Shown in pieces: positions 34,722-43,660 of a stretch of DNA of 64,000 nt. The DNA lies in assembly GCA_036504095.1 (NCBI GenBank), contig DASXVS010000050.1:17082-81081 (forward strand). The letters run 5' to 3'. This DNA comes from Armatimonadota bacterium (GTDB lineage Bacteria; Armatimonadota; DTGP01; JAKQQT01). The notes under the pieces were generated by a model. That model was not told the DNA's origin, made no database searches, and saw only the letters and a program-made list of their open reading frames with translations. The translations under genes and the position numbers were made by a program. Positions within the stretch are counted from its first letter, which is position 1. The number at the start of each line of letters is the position of its first letter.

Positions 34722-35303
34722 CTAAAGCTCGTGTTCTTTGTGGCCTTCGGCTTCCAGCACGGACTCGGCCACATACAACGGCGCCTTTGTGCGGACCGCA
34801 ATGGCGATCGCGTCGCTGGGGCGGCAGTCCACATCAATGGACTTACCATCATCCGCATTGGTCAGCGAGAGTTTTGCGTAGTAGATGCCGTTGTACTCGT
34901 CGTCAACGGTCACCCGGTCCACGCTCCAGCCCAGTCGGTCGATGATGACGCATGCGAGGTCGTGCGTCAGGGGCCGGTTGAAAGCCCGCCCCTCGATCGC
35001 CATCGATATGCTGTACGCCTCGTGCTGCCCGATGTATATGCGGAGATTGCGGTCGCGGTTGTCCTGAACGGCAACAAAGTACGCGGCCTGGCCGTCGTGG
35101 GTGTGCTGCTCGTACACGCCGACGATGTGGACCTCTTTTTCGTTCAGCGCGCGCGGACGTCCGCTCTCATCCTCGGCCTCCTGGCCCGGATCAAGCGGAA
35201 CGGCATCGCCGAAGAGATTCTCCAGGTTGAAGTCAAATGGCTGACCTGTGAACTCCACGCCGAACTCGTCGCCCCCCGGATTGTCCCAGTCTCGTTCGCT
35301 CAT
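34722..35303 (-). CDS. Bifunctional nuclease (DUF151) family protein
   Basis: The 193-residue protein carries the DUF151/BFN core: FVAVQDNRDRNLRIYIGQHEA, RPLTHDLACVIIDRLGW, YYAKLSLTN and CRPSDAIAIAVRTKAPLYV. Members are associated with RNase/DNase activity or with binding of partner enzymes. The ATG at 35303 follows GGGAGG. An acidic N-terminal extension of about 60 residues (DDEx and EDE-rich) is unlike short members. It lies downstream of rho, 79 bp from its end, on the same strand. Confidence 0.85.
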   Translation of the reverse strand: MSERDWDNPGGDEFGVEFTGQPFDFNLENLFGDAVPLDPGQEAEDESGRPRALNEKEVHIVGVYEQHTHDGQAAYFVAVQDNRDRNLRIYIGQHEAYSISMAIEGRAFNRPLTHDLACVIIDRLGWSVDRVTVDDEYNGIYYAKLSLTNADDGKSIDVDCRPSDAIAIAVRTKAPLYVAESVLEAEGHKEHEL

Positions 35304-35382
35304 GACGAGCCTCCCAGCAGACATTGGACGCGACCGGCGTCCCTGCATGTCATGTTATCCCCCCGAGGGCTGGAACGCACGC

Positions 35383-36645
35383 CTACATGTCAACGTTTTT
35401 TACGGTTTTGTTGATGATCTGCAGGAATTCGCGATTGTTCTTGGTATTGCGGATGCGATCGAGCAGCAACTCGGTCGCTTCGATCGTTCCAAGGGCCGCC
35501 AACACGCGGTGCAGAGCCCACACCTGCTTGAGTTCCTCGTCCGGGAAGAGCAGTTCCTCGTGACGTGTTCCGGAACGTTTGACGTCGATGGCCGGGAAAA
35601 TGCGGCGCTCCTGCAGGGTTCTGTCCAGAACCAGTTCCAGGTTGCCGGTTCCCTTGAACTCCTCGAAGATGATATCGTCCATGCGCGAGCCGGTTTCGAC
35701 AAGCGCGGTGGCGATGATCGTGAGGCTTCCGCCCTCTTCGATGTTTCGCGCCGCCCCAAAGAACCGCTTCGGGCGGTAGATGGCCGCCGGGTCGAGGCCG
35801 CCCTGCAGCGTCCGTCCGGACGGGTTCACCGTCAGGTTGCTCGCGCGGGCGAGACGCGTCAGGCTGTCGAGCAGCACAACAACGTCCTTCTTGCTCTCCA
35901 CCAGGCGCTTCGCCTGTTCCAGCACCATGTCGGCCACGCGCATGTGATTCTCGGGTTGCTGATCGAACGTCGACGCGACGACGTGTCCCTTCACTGCGCG
36001 ACGGATGTCGGTGACTTCCTCGGGGCGCTCATCGATTAACAGGACGATGAGGTCGCATTCGGGGTTGTTCGTCGTGATGCTGTTGGCGATCGTTTTGAGA
36101 ATCGTCGTCTTGCCGGCTTTGGGCGGAGCGACAATCAAGCCGCGCTGCCCTTTGCCGAGCGGCGAAATGAGGTCGATGATCCGGGCCGCCAGGTCGTTTG
36201 TGCCTGTTTCCAACTGCAGGCGCTCATCGGGGTAGATGGCGGTGAGCTGGTCGAAGTCCTTCCGGCGCTTTGCGTCCTCAGGGTTCAGGCCATTTACAGC
36301 CAATACCCTCAGCAGGCCATGGTACTTCTCATTGTCCTTCGGAGGACGTACCTGCCCCTTAACGAAATCACCGGTACGCAGCCCGAATCGCTTGATCTGC
36401 GATTGGGAGACGTAGATGTCATTGCTGGTGGGGTCAAATCCGTGTTGACGGAGGAAACCCCAGCCGTCCGAGAGAATCTCAAGTGAGCCGGACCCCAGGA
36501 TGAGGCCGCTCTTTTCGGTCTCGCGTTCCATGATCTGGAACACAAGATCCTGTTTCGTCAGGTCCTCCACGTCCTCGATGTTCAGTTCTTTCGCTACGGA
36601 CAACAACTCAGTGATGTCTTTTGCTTCGAGTTCAGCGAGTTCCAT
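35383..36645 (-). CDS. rho: Transcription termination factor Rho
   Basis: Rho is the hexameric RNA-dependent ATPase that ends transcription. The 420-residue protein has the N-terminal helical part (residues 1-45), the RNA-binding cold-shock-like domain GYLEI-type stretch [12 protein letters not shown] (56-67), Walker A PPKAGKTT (174-181), [13 protein letters not shown] (Walker B region) and the Q/R-loop region [14 protein letters not shown] chose the ATG at 36645, behind GGGAGGGGAAG. An upstream ATG at 36702, with GGAG, would add 19 residues and overlap hpt by 14 nt. Confidence 0.96.
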   Translation of the reverse strand: MELAELEAKDITELLSVAKELNIEDVEDLTKQDLVFQIMERETEKSGLILGSGSLEILSDGWGFLRQHGFDPTSNDIYVSQSQIKRFGLRTGDFVKGQVRPPKDNEKYHGLLRVLAVNGLNPEDAKRRKDFDQLTAIYPDERLQLETGTNDLAARIIDLISPLGKGQRGLIVAPPKAGKTTILKTIANSITTNNPECDLIVLLIDERPEEVTDIRRAVKGHVVASTFDQQPENHMRVADMVLEQAKRLVESKKDVVVLLDSLTRLARASNLTVNPSGRTLQGGLDPAAIYRPKRFFGAARNIEEGGSLTIIATALVETGSRMDDIIFEEFKGTGNLELVLDRTLQERRIFPAIDVKRSGTRHEELLFPDEELKQVWALHRVLAALGTIEATELLLDRIRNTKNNREFLQIINKTVKNVDM

Positions 36646-36688
36646 GCTGGTGTCTTCCCCTCCCTTGGGAGGCCTTTGTTGGGTTGGT

Positions 36689-37252
36689 CTACGTGCCGCC
36701 ATATATCTCCGGTTTCAACACGCCGATGCAGGGCAGGCCGCGGTATCGTTGATCGTAATCAAGACCGTAGCCCACAACGAATTCGTCCGGGACCGAAAAC
36801 CCACAGTACTTCACGGCGATTTCCACTTCGCGCCGGCTCGGTTTTTCTAGAAGGGTGCAGATGTTGAGGGATGCCGGTTTCCGGGCTTCCATCAGTTGAA
36901 GCATGTAATTGAGTGTCCTGCCGCTGTCGATGATATCTTCAACGACCAGCAGGTGCCTGCCTGTGACGCTTTCCTCGAGGTCCTTGGTCAATCGTACGAT
37001 CCCGGACGTCTTGGTGGAGGCCCCATAGGACTCGAATGCCATAAAATCCACGGAGCACGGTATGCTCACCGCACGCATGATATCCCCGATGAAAATGAAC
37101 GCGCCCCGCAGGACACCCAGCATCGTGAATTCGCGCCCGGCGTAATCCGACGATATCTGTGCCGCCAGTTCCTCGACCCGCGCCCTGACCTGCTCGGCGG
37201 AAAACATCACGTAGGCCAGGTCGTCTTCTTCGGTTCTCTGGATCAATGACAT
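36689..37252 (-). CDS. hpt: Hypoxanthine phosphoribosyltransferase
   Basis: Hpt salvages hypoxanthine and guanine to IMP and GMP. The 187-residue protein has LGVLRGAFIFIGDIMRA, the PRPP-binding motif VVEDIIDSGRTLNYML (about residues 99-114) and the flexible-loop SYGASTKTSG. The start at ATG 37252 matches the family N-terminus but has no Shine-Dalgarno on this strand. It lies between guaA and rho, so purine salvage and GMP synthesis genes are adjacent. Confidence 0.94.
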   Translation of the reverse strand: MSLIQRTEEDDLAYVMFSAEQVRARVEELAAQISSDYAGREFTMLGVLRGAFIFIGDIMRAVSIPCSVDFMAFESYGASTKTSGIVRLTKDLEESVTGRHLLVVEDIIDSGRTLNYMLQLMEARKPASLNICTLLEKPSRREVEIAVKYCGFSVPDEFVVGYGLDYDQRYRGLPCIGVLKPEIYGGT

Positions 37253-37305
37253 AACGTTTGACTTTGGGAGGAATGTCCGCGGTTGCACAAATCTGCAATC
37301 GCAGC

Positions 37306-38832
37306 CTACTCCCACTCGATGGTGGCCGGCGGTTTGCTGGTGACGTCATACACCACACGGTTGACGCCGCGCACCTCGTTGATGATGCGGCTGCTGATAC
37401 GTTCGAGCACATCGTACGGAAGACGCGCCCAGTTTGCGGTCATCGCATCGTCACTCGTAACCGCGCGCACCGCGATCGGGTAGTCATAGGTCCGGGCGTC
37501 ACCCATCACCCCCACGCTGCGGATCGGCAGCAAAACCGCGAAAACCTGCCACAGTTCCCTGTACAGCCCCGCCTTCCGGATCTCATCCGTGACGATCGCG
37601 TCCGCGTCCTGAAGTATCTCAACCCTGTCCTTGGTCACTTCGCCGATGATGCGGACGGCCAGTCCCGGCCCCGGGAACGGGTGCCGCCAAACCAGGTCGG
37701 AGTGGAGGCCAAGCTCCTCGCCAACGCCGCGCACCTCGTCCTTGAAGAGGTAACGGAGCGGCTCAAGCAGTTTGAAATGCATCCGCTCCGGCAGGCCGCC
37801 AACGTTGTGGTGGCTCTTGATCATCGCGGACTTGCCGAGGCCGCTTTCGATGACGTCCGGATAGACAGTCCCCTGCGCCAGGAAATCAATCTGCCCAAGT
37901 TTGAGCGCCTCTTCCTCGAAAACGCGGATGAACTCTTCGCCGATGATCAGCCGTTTACGCTCCGGATCCTCAACGCCGGCCAATCGGCGAAAGAACCGCT
38001 CCCGCGCGTTCACGTACACCAGGCGTCCGTGCAGATGCTCGCTGAACATCTCGGAGACTCTGTCACCCTCTCCCTTGCGCATCAGCCCATGGTCCACGAA
38101 TATGCAGGTCAGCTGCTCTCCGACAGCGCGGTGAACGAGGGCCGCGACCACGGATGAATCCACCCCGCCGCTCAGGCCGCAGACCACCCGGGAATCGCCC
38201 ACCTTCTCCCGGATGTCGCGAAGCGCCGAGTCCACGAACGAATCCATGGTCCAGTTGCCGTCGCACCCTGCCACGTTCAGGAGGAAATTGACGAGAACGT
38301 CCTGTCCCCACGGCGTGTGAACGACTTCCGGATGGAACTGAACACCGTGCAGGCGGCGCACGGGGTCCATCATCGCGGCTATCGGGGTTGTAGCGGTAGA
38401 GGCGGTGATCTCGAACCCTTCCGGCGCGCCGGTCACGTGGTCACCGTGGCTCATCCAGCCCACAAGGTTGCGGTCGAGGCCGGCAAACAGCGGATCGTCC
38501 GCGATCACGTGCAGTTCGGTGCGGCCAAACTCCTTGCGCTCCGACGGCGTCACCTGCCCCCCGAGCTCGAACGCCATCAGCTGCATTCCGTAGCAAATAC
38601 CCAGCACGGGTATACCAAGTTCAAATACAGCCGGATCGCAGTGCGGGGCGCCGGGTTCATAGACGCTCGAGGGGCCACCTGTGAGAACCAGCGCTTTCGG
38701 GTGACGGGCGCGAATTTCCTCCGCGGGTGTATCGTGTGCGATCACCTCGCAGAAGACGCGTGCTTCACGGATGCGTCTGGCAATCAGGTGGCCGTATTGA
38801 GCGCCAAAATCTAGTACGAGGACGGTATCCAT
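37306..38832 (-). CDS. guaA: GMP synthase (glutamine-hydrolysing)
   Basis: GuaA aminates XMP to GMP. The class I amidotransferase domain covers about residues 1-185: Cys80 in GICYGMQL, His167 and Glu169 in QFHPEV. The ATP-pyrophosphatase domain follows, with P-loop SGGVDSS (221-227), then the dimerisation domain ending PPATIEWE. Length (508) is typical. It is 53 bp upstream of hpt on the same strand, a likely purine operon. Confidence 0.97.
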   Translation of the reverse strand: MDTVLVLDFGAQYGHLIARRIREARVFCEVIAHDTPAEEIRARHPKALVLTGGPSSVYEPGAPHCDPAVFELGIPVLGICYGMQLMAFELGGQVTPSERKEFGRTELHVIADDPLFAGLDRNLVGWMSHGDHVTGAPEGFEITASTATTPIAAMMDPVRRLHGVQFHPEVVHTPWGQDVLVNFLLNVAGCDGNWTMDSFVDSALRDIREKVGDSRVVCGLSGGVDSSVVAALVHRAVGEQLTCIFVDHGLMRKGEGDRVSEMFSEHLHGRLVYVNARERFFRRLAGVEDPERKRLIIGEEFIRVFEEEALKLGQIDFLAQGTVYPDVIESGLGKSAMIKSHHNVGGLPERMHFKLLEPLRYLFKDEVRGVGEELGLHSDLVWRHPFPGPGLAVRIIGEVTKDRVEILQDADAIVTDEIRKAGLYRELWQVFAVLLPIRSVGVMGDARTYDYPIAVRAVTSDDAMTANWARLPYDVLERISSRIINEVRGVNRVVYDVTSKPPATIEWE

Positions 38833-39064
38833 GAGTGATTGACAGTCGGAACGAAATCAGGAGATGGCCCGCGATCGGAGAGAGGTAAGGCACCTTGCGC
38901 CTTCATCCTCGACGGATCGGGGCGGGCAAACGCCGTTGAGTGATACCCAATCTTACGCGTCGGGAAACCAACGGCGGACAACCGCGGGCTATTCCGGGGA
39001 GCGGCCCTGCGGGCACACCCCTCCGAACGCCGAAATATGTTTCAAAAATACGGGCTCAGTGAGC

Positions 39065-39295
39065 TCAGGCGATCTGCGGTTCGCGAGCGGTTCGGAGGCC
39101 CGCTTCGATCTCCGTCAGTTTGCTTTGCGCGCGGGAAAGCATCCGCTGCGCATCTGCGATCGGGTCATCGGGATTCTGATGCAGAGATTCGATTCGAGAC
39201 AGCACAACGATCCCGCCGGCCACGAGGGCGGCGCCGGCGAGGATGTAAAGCCAGTTTATGTTCGAGCACCGCGTGTTTTCTGTCGCATTGGACAT
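39065..39295 (-). CDS. Small single-pass membrane protein, unknown function
   Basis: This 76-residue protein has a hydrophilic N-terminus, one clear membrane helix (about 14-33, INWLYILAGAALVAGGIVVL) and a basic, helical tail likely to form a short coiled coil (DAQRMLSRAQSKLTEIEAG). I do not recognise a family. It starts 11 bp after the stop of the response regulator gene, on the same strand, so the two may be co-expressed. The 232 bp between it and guaA hold nothing I can support. Confidence 0.55.
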   Translation of the reverse strand: MSNATENTRCSNINWLYILAGAALVAGGIVVLSRIESLHQNPDDPIADAQRMLSRAQSKLTEIEAGLRTAREPQIA

Positions 39296-39306
39296 GGTAA
39301 TCGCCG

Positions 39307-39720
39307 CTAGATCTTGTAAACCGTCGTCCCGCCGCCGAAATCATCCGTGCCGCTCTGGGAATCCAGAACTCGCTGAACGAAGTTGATGAGTTCAGTGGGC
39401 TGGAACGGCTTGGTCAGGTAGCAGTCTACGCCGGATGACCATCCCCTGAATACGTCCGCGTCCTGCGCTTTGGCGGTGAGCATGATCACAGGTATACTGG
39501 CGGTTTCCGGGTTCGCCTTCAGCTCGTTCAGGACCTGAAAGCCGTCCTTGCGCGGCATCATTACGTCACAGACGATGAGATCGGGGCGCTCCAGCGCAAC
39601 TTTCTCCAGCGCCTCCTCACCATCGTAAGCAACCGTCACCTGATGGCCCTGGCGTTCCAGGTTGACTTGCACCAGGCGGGCAATGTGCCGCTCGTCATCC
39701 ACCGCGAGTATTTTCGCCAT
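39307..39720 (-). CDS. Single-domain response regulator (CheY-like)
   Basis: The 137-residue protein is one receiver domain: acidic pocket VDDE (8-10), phosphoacceptor Asp52 in DLIVCDVMMPRKDG, Thr82 in IMLTAKAQD and Lys104 in YLTKPF. No output domain follows, only a short Gly/Asp/Thr tail. Orphan CheY-like proteins of this kind act in motility or phosphorelays. No histidine kinase is adjacent. GGAG precedes the start. Confidence 0.93.
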   Translation of the reverse strand: MAKILAVDDERHIARLVQVNLERQGHQVTVAYDGEEALEKVALERPDLIVCDVMMPRKDGFQVLNELKANPETASIPVIMLTAKAQDADVFRGWSSGVDCYLTKPFQPTELINFVQRVLDSQSGTDDFGGGTTVYKI

Positions 39721-39894
39721 TTACAATCTCCATCTTGAGCGGAATCAGCAGTCTGTGGGAAATGGCTGACAACCGGCCCCGCGCGTCTCCTGCGAGGCCC
39801 CGCCGTTCCAAGTATACAATTCCACACAAGCGCGCGTCAATCGGCGTGGCAGGCGCCTTGGCCCGCCACGCTTGGATCGCAGATTTGAACCGCT

Positions 39895-40425
39895 TCAAGC
39901 CCTCGGCTGATGCGCCGGACACAATGCGCGGCCATACCGCGCCGCACTGAAGTCCGCCTGCCCCTTTGTCAGCGGGCGCGAACACGTGCCGCACGTCGAT
40001 GCTGCGCCGCCGCCCGGCAACGGCCCCGGAACCGGCCTCGATTCCACCCCGGCCGCCGGAGACTCCTGCCGGACGACCGGGGTGTCCACAAGCCGGTCGC
40101 GTTCGTCGAACTCGGGGGCAAACTGGGTGCCGTACCCGAGGACTCCCAACGCGCGGCCGATCGCGCCGGTTTCGGCCTTTTCAACGAAATCGCCGAAGTT
40201 TCGCGCGGTCTCCATCTTTGTGCCGGATGACATCAGACGGCCCTCGGAATTGTGGATGGCCGCCTGAAACACCGCGATCCCCTTCTCCACGTCCACCGAA
40301 ACCGGGTGCGTGTCGATGCCCCAATCGGGGTGCTCGTCGCGGAACCAGACGAGACGATAAGCGACGGGCAGGTACTCGCGCCCGCCCTGAACCCGTATCA
40401 GATGCTTCTTGACGTTGAACGGCAT
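39895..40425 (-). CDS. Unrecognised protein with an ETGAIGRALGVLGYGTQFAPE core
   Basis: The 176-residue product begins at the ATG behind GGGAGG. Its centre, YRLVWFRDEHPDWGIDT, GTKMETARNFGDFVEKAETGAIG and RALGVLGYGTQFAPEFDE, resembles proteins found near single-strand-annealing or phage recombination functions (Erf/Rad52-like). I cannot place it firmly in a family. The tail has TCGTCSRPL and ALCPAH, a possible zinc knuckle. It sits alone between the response regulator and a secreted protein. DNA-binding or recombination is a guess. Confidence 0.45.
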   Translation of the reverse strand: MPFNVKKHLIRVQGGREYLPVAYRLVWFRDEHPDWGIDTHPVSVDVEKGIAVFQAAIHNSEGRLMSSGTKMETARNFGDFVEKAETGAIGRALGVLGYGTQFAPEFDERDRLVDTPVVRQESPAAGVESRPVPGPLPGGGAASTCGTCSRPLTKGQADFSAARYGRALCPAHQPRA

Positions 40426-40499
40426 ACCGGCCTCCCTTCCCGATACGTCGGCGCGGATTGCGCCACTGGGAAGATGATACCACCGAACGCGCGTTCGTG

Positions 40500-41912
40500 T
40501 CAACCGTTCGTCACATAATATCGGCGCACCCCTCTTTGCACCGTTCCATCCGCATTCGTCCGGTCCACCTGGAGCCAATGACGGCCGTTCGCCTCTTTCG
40601 TTGTGTCCCACGCCCAGACGTATCCGGCCATGTTCCCAACCGCGCGCACTTCGCCATCAAGCGAATACACCACCGAGCGGATCGCGCCCTTCACTGACAG
40701 GGATACTACACCGCGGGCCGGCGTGTACACGCCGGTCGGTTCCTTCCCCGCGGCCTTTTCCCCCTTCGCCGCCTGGGCCAGGAGGTCCTCGGCGACACGC
40801 TGACTCCAACGCGGGAGGAGGATGCGCAGGCCGGTAAGCCCTTTGGTGATCGAACGATGGTCGCCCGAGCCCAGATACTTCGGAAGCCCCGCGGCGGAGA
40901 ATGCCGTGTCGTCGCGGCCAACCATGGGTGGCAGCGGTTCCCAGGCGCCGCCGTCCACCTGCATCTCCACTCGGAAACCCGGTGCGGCATCGTCCCCGCG
41001 CCACAGGCCCAGCGCTCCGCCAAACAAGGGGAAAGTGCCCTCGAGCCCTTCTTCCCCGGCGACGGGCGCAACCCCCATCACCTGGGGCGCTCCCTCGGCC
41101 TGGTCTCGCACGTGGACCGCCGGCGAGATCTCGAAGCCTCCGCGCCGTTCCGGAGGGGCCCCCTCGGATACGTCCGAACGAACGACCGGGGCCGTCGAGA
41201 CGGTTATCACACCGGGATGGTTGGTGTTAATAGCGCCGACGCCCGTGTAACTTGTACCGTCGAAACGGCCCACGCCCCGCAGCGGCTGGGATACCGTGCC
41301 GATGGTCTCGCGCCGGCCATCCGTGTACACCGCGGTCACCGGGCCGCCCTTATGGTTCTCGAACTGGATTTCCGCGGGCGAGTTGTCGGGCCACAGGCTT
41401 CTGATGAGCAATACGTCGCCTGCCACGGGCATATAGTCCGCCGGAAGCGGCATCGGAGCCGAGGCCGTTTCCAGGTAGACAGGGCTCCGTGCCAACGGCG
41501 CCCATTCCCGGAATAGGGACTCGCCGGCGCTGATGTCCGTCCGAATGCCGCTGTCTCCCGGAACGTGGCCCCCATAGAGGTCGGGGATAGCGGCGAACTG
41601 GCGCGGCACCAGCGATATCATCGGGCTGAACTCGCCGTCGGCGATGCGTATGCGGATACCGTGGACAGCCGTCGCCGCAACGGTGCCCGGAGCGGCCCAT
41701 CGTCCGGCGCCGAAGCCGGGCGCCGTCCGGTTCGCGGGACGCAGCACCCGTCCCAGGGTCACCCATTTGCCATCGTCCCCCACGCGAACCTGTACCGGGC
41801 CGCTCACCGCGTTGTCTATGCGAACCCATACCGGCTGCGGTGCTGCCGGCGCCCGTGAGGCCAGGGCGAGCAGGGACAGAAGGGCCGGCCCCCAGGAACG
41901 ACGAACGCTCAC
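40500..41912 (-). CDS. Secreted protein of unknown function
   Basis: The 470-residue protein has a signal peptide (about 1-24, ending PAAP). The body is rich in Gly, Val and Pro and has beta-sandwich-like strands such as VWVRIDNAVSGPVQVRVGDDG and RIRIADGEFSPMISL. The C-terminal 90 residues (GRHWLQVDRTNADGTVQ) look like an Ig/fibronectin-type domain. I do not recognise a catalytic motif. It overlaps the end of the GHL10-like gene upstream by 4 nt and is the third of a three-gene secreted operon. Confidence 0.6.
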   Translation of the reverse strand: MSVRRSWGPALLSLLALASRAPAAPQPVWVRIDNAVSGPVQVRVGDDGKWVTLGRVLRPANRTAPGFGAGRWAAPGTVAATAVHGIRIRIADGEFSPMISLVPRQFAAIPDLYGGHVPGDSGIRTDISAGESLFREWAPLARSPVYLETASAPMPLPADYMPVAGDVLLIRSLWPDNSPAEIQFENHKGGPVTAVYTDGRRETIGTVSQPLRGVGRFDGTSYTGVGAINTNHPGVITVSTAPVVRSDVSEGAPPERRGGFEISPAVHVRDQAEGAPQVMGVAPVAGEEGLEGTFPLFGGALGLWRGDDAAPGFRVEMQVDGGAWEPLPPMVGRDDTAFSAAGLPKYLGSGDHRSITKGLTGLRILLPRWSQRVAEDLLAQAAKGEKAAGKEPTGVYTPARGVVSLSVKGAIRSVVYSLDGEVRAVGNMAGYVWAWDTTKEANGRHWLQVDRTNADGTVQRGVRRYYVTNG

Positions 41913-43660
41913 TCCTGAACCACCAGTTTCCAGTTCTGAGATCCAACGGCGGCCGGTTTGGCGGGCGCCGGCGGCAATACGGCGCGAACGTCCTTGATCC
42001 GGTTCAGCAGTTCGCCAACATCGTGCGGCGCGATGGCGGGGCGCGGGAATGCCTGTTCCAGGACGCCCCAGAGATTGTTCTGAAGGACGTAGACGAGGTC
42101 GAACAGCATGACGCCCTGGCTTTCCTGTAGCCCGGCCTGGATGGCCTGCATCAGGGGCGCCGGCCGCCCCACAAAATCGGAGACGCTGATGCTCGCATAC
42201 ACAAACGCCGCGTCGTTCACTACGGTGGTCGATACACCCGCCGCCGCCTCAACCGTTGCGTCGGGGTCGCGGCCGTTCTTGGCGGCGGTTGCGCGGTATG
42301 CCTCTGGGTAATAAGTGCCGGTACAGAGCCAGTCCATCAACGGGGCAAATCCGGTCTCGTAATACTTGTCCGTCATCCAGTCGTAGGCCGCGTCATATTC
42401 ATCGCTCGCCCAGTTCACGCCCACCCCGTAGTAGACGGGGTACCAGGAGCCGACGTACACAGCGCATTTTGCGTCGGGCCTGGCGGTTCGGACGGCGGTC
42501 GTGGCTTCCTTGGCAAAGGCCTTCATATTTCGCGCGCGCCATTCCAGCCAGCGGCGATAGTACGGCCCGCGGGCGGCCTCCTGGGAGGGGTCTGTGGTGA
42601 ATCCGTAGATATCGCCGGGCCAGTTCTGGATCCGTACCCCCGCCCACTTCTCGAATTCCTCCCGGGAGACAGCGGAGAAATCCGTCGACAGGCTGGAGTA
42701 CCGCATCCGGTCGAATACGATGCCATCCACCGCGTAGTTGGTCGCGATCTCCTTCATCACGGAGAGCTCGTACGCCCTCGCCTCGGGGTTAATGGGATTG
42801 ACGAAGACCGATACCCGCTCGCCGGGCGCCTTCTCGATCGGCGCCAGCCGATCGGATTCGTCCCATGAAACGGTAACGCCGGGGCGCAGGCGGTCCGCCA
42901 TCCAGTCGGCGGCGGAGCCCAGCGCGACGAGCAGGAATCCGTCCTCCGGGATCGGAACGGACTGTTCATCCACCGCGTCGGCCGACATGACCGCCTCAAC
43001 AACTCCGTTCGACACAACCGCATAGGTTTCGCCCGGTTTCACGCGGCGCGAGGTCCCGGACGCCGGTGTATACACCGCCATGCCGTCCGTGCCCGGAACA
43101 TCGTCCGTCGCTGTAACCGGATACGCGCCATCCGGGGTGAGGATGCTGCGGTCGGCAACGTAACACATCGCCTGCCATTGCGGCTTTGTATAAGCCGGCC
43201 CGCGTCCGACGATCTTGTTGCCCTCGCTGAACACGTTTATCCCTGCGTACACCTTCAGGCCGCGTTTATGGCCTTCTTCCAGGGCCGTCGCCAGCAGATC
43301 GTATCGCGCGTCGTATTGCCTGCCCCGATACGTGACCAGGCGCGGTGCCACCTTGCTGGGGTAAAGCACTTCACCCACCAGAGGCTTCACGTCTACCACA
43401 ACGGTGTTGATGTTCGCCTTTCGGCAGTGCTCCATCACCGCGGCGACTTTCGCCTGCGTATCGAGATTGTCGAGGTTCGCGGTACCGTCCATCCACATGA
43501 CCCTCGCCTCGAGACCGGCGGCGCGCACGATCGCCTGAACGATCGCCGGCTTTGGCGTGGGCAATTGGGCCGCCGGACATCGCGCTGCGGACAAATTCGA
43601 GGCGAGGATCGCCGCGAGAACCCATCGCATCCCATTCACGGCTGTCGGTGTGTCACGCAT
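41909..43660 (-). CDS. GHL10-type (DUF187-like) glycoside-hydrolase-related secreted protein
   Basis: This 583-residue protein has a signal peptide (about 1-31). The TIM-barrel-like body matches the GHL10/alpha-amylase-like pattern: ARVMWMDGTANLD, KANINTVVVDVKPLVGEV (strand and acidic site), KRGLKVYAGINVF, YAVDGIVFDRMRYSS (barrel strand 4 with Asp) and WLCTGTYYPEAY. Such proteins hydrolyse or bind polysaccharide. The conserved Asp-Arg pair in FDRMRYS supports an active enzyme, but the substrate cannot be read. It overlaps the neighbours on both sides by 4-8 nt. Confidence 0.7.
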   Translation of the reverse strand: MRDTPTAVNGMRWVLAAILASNLSAARCPAAQLPTPKPAIVQAIVRAAGLEARVMWMDGTANLDNLDTQAKVAAVMEHCRKANINTVVVDVKPLVGEVLYPSKVAPRLVTYRGRQYDARYDLLATALEEGHKRGLKVYAGINVFSEGNKIVGRGPAYTKPQWQAMCYVADRSILTPDGAYPVTATDDVPGTDGMAVYTPASGTSRRVKPGETYAVVSNGVVEAVMSADAVDEQSVPIPEDGFLLVALGSAADWMADRLRPGVTVSWDESDRLAPIEKAPGERVSVFVNPINPEARAYELSVMKEIATNYAVDGIVFDRMRYSSLSTDFSAVSREEFEKWAGVRIQNWPGDIYGFTTDPSQEAARGPYYRRWLEWRARNMKAFAKEATTAVRTARPDAKCAVYVGSWYPVYYGVGVNWASDEYDAAYDWMTDKYYETGFAPLMDWLCTGTYYPEAYRATAAKNGRDPDATVEAAAGVSTTVVNDAAFVYASISVSDFVGRPAPLMQAIQAGLQESQGVMLFDLVYVLQNNLWGVLEQAFPRPAIAPHDVGELLNRIKDVRAVLPPAPAKPAAVGSQNWKLVVQE

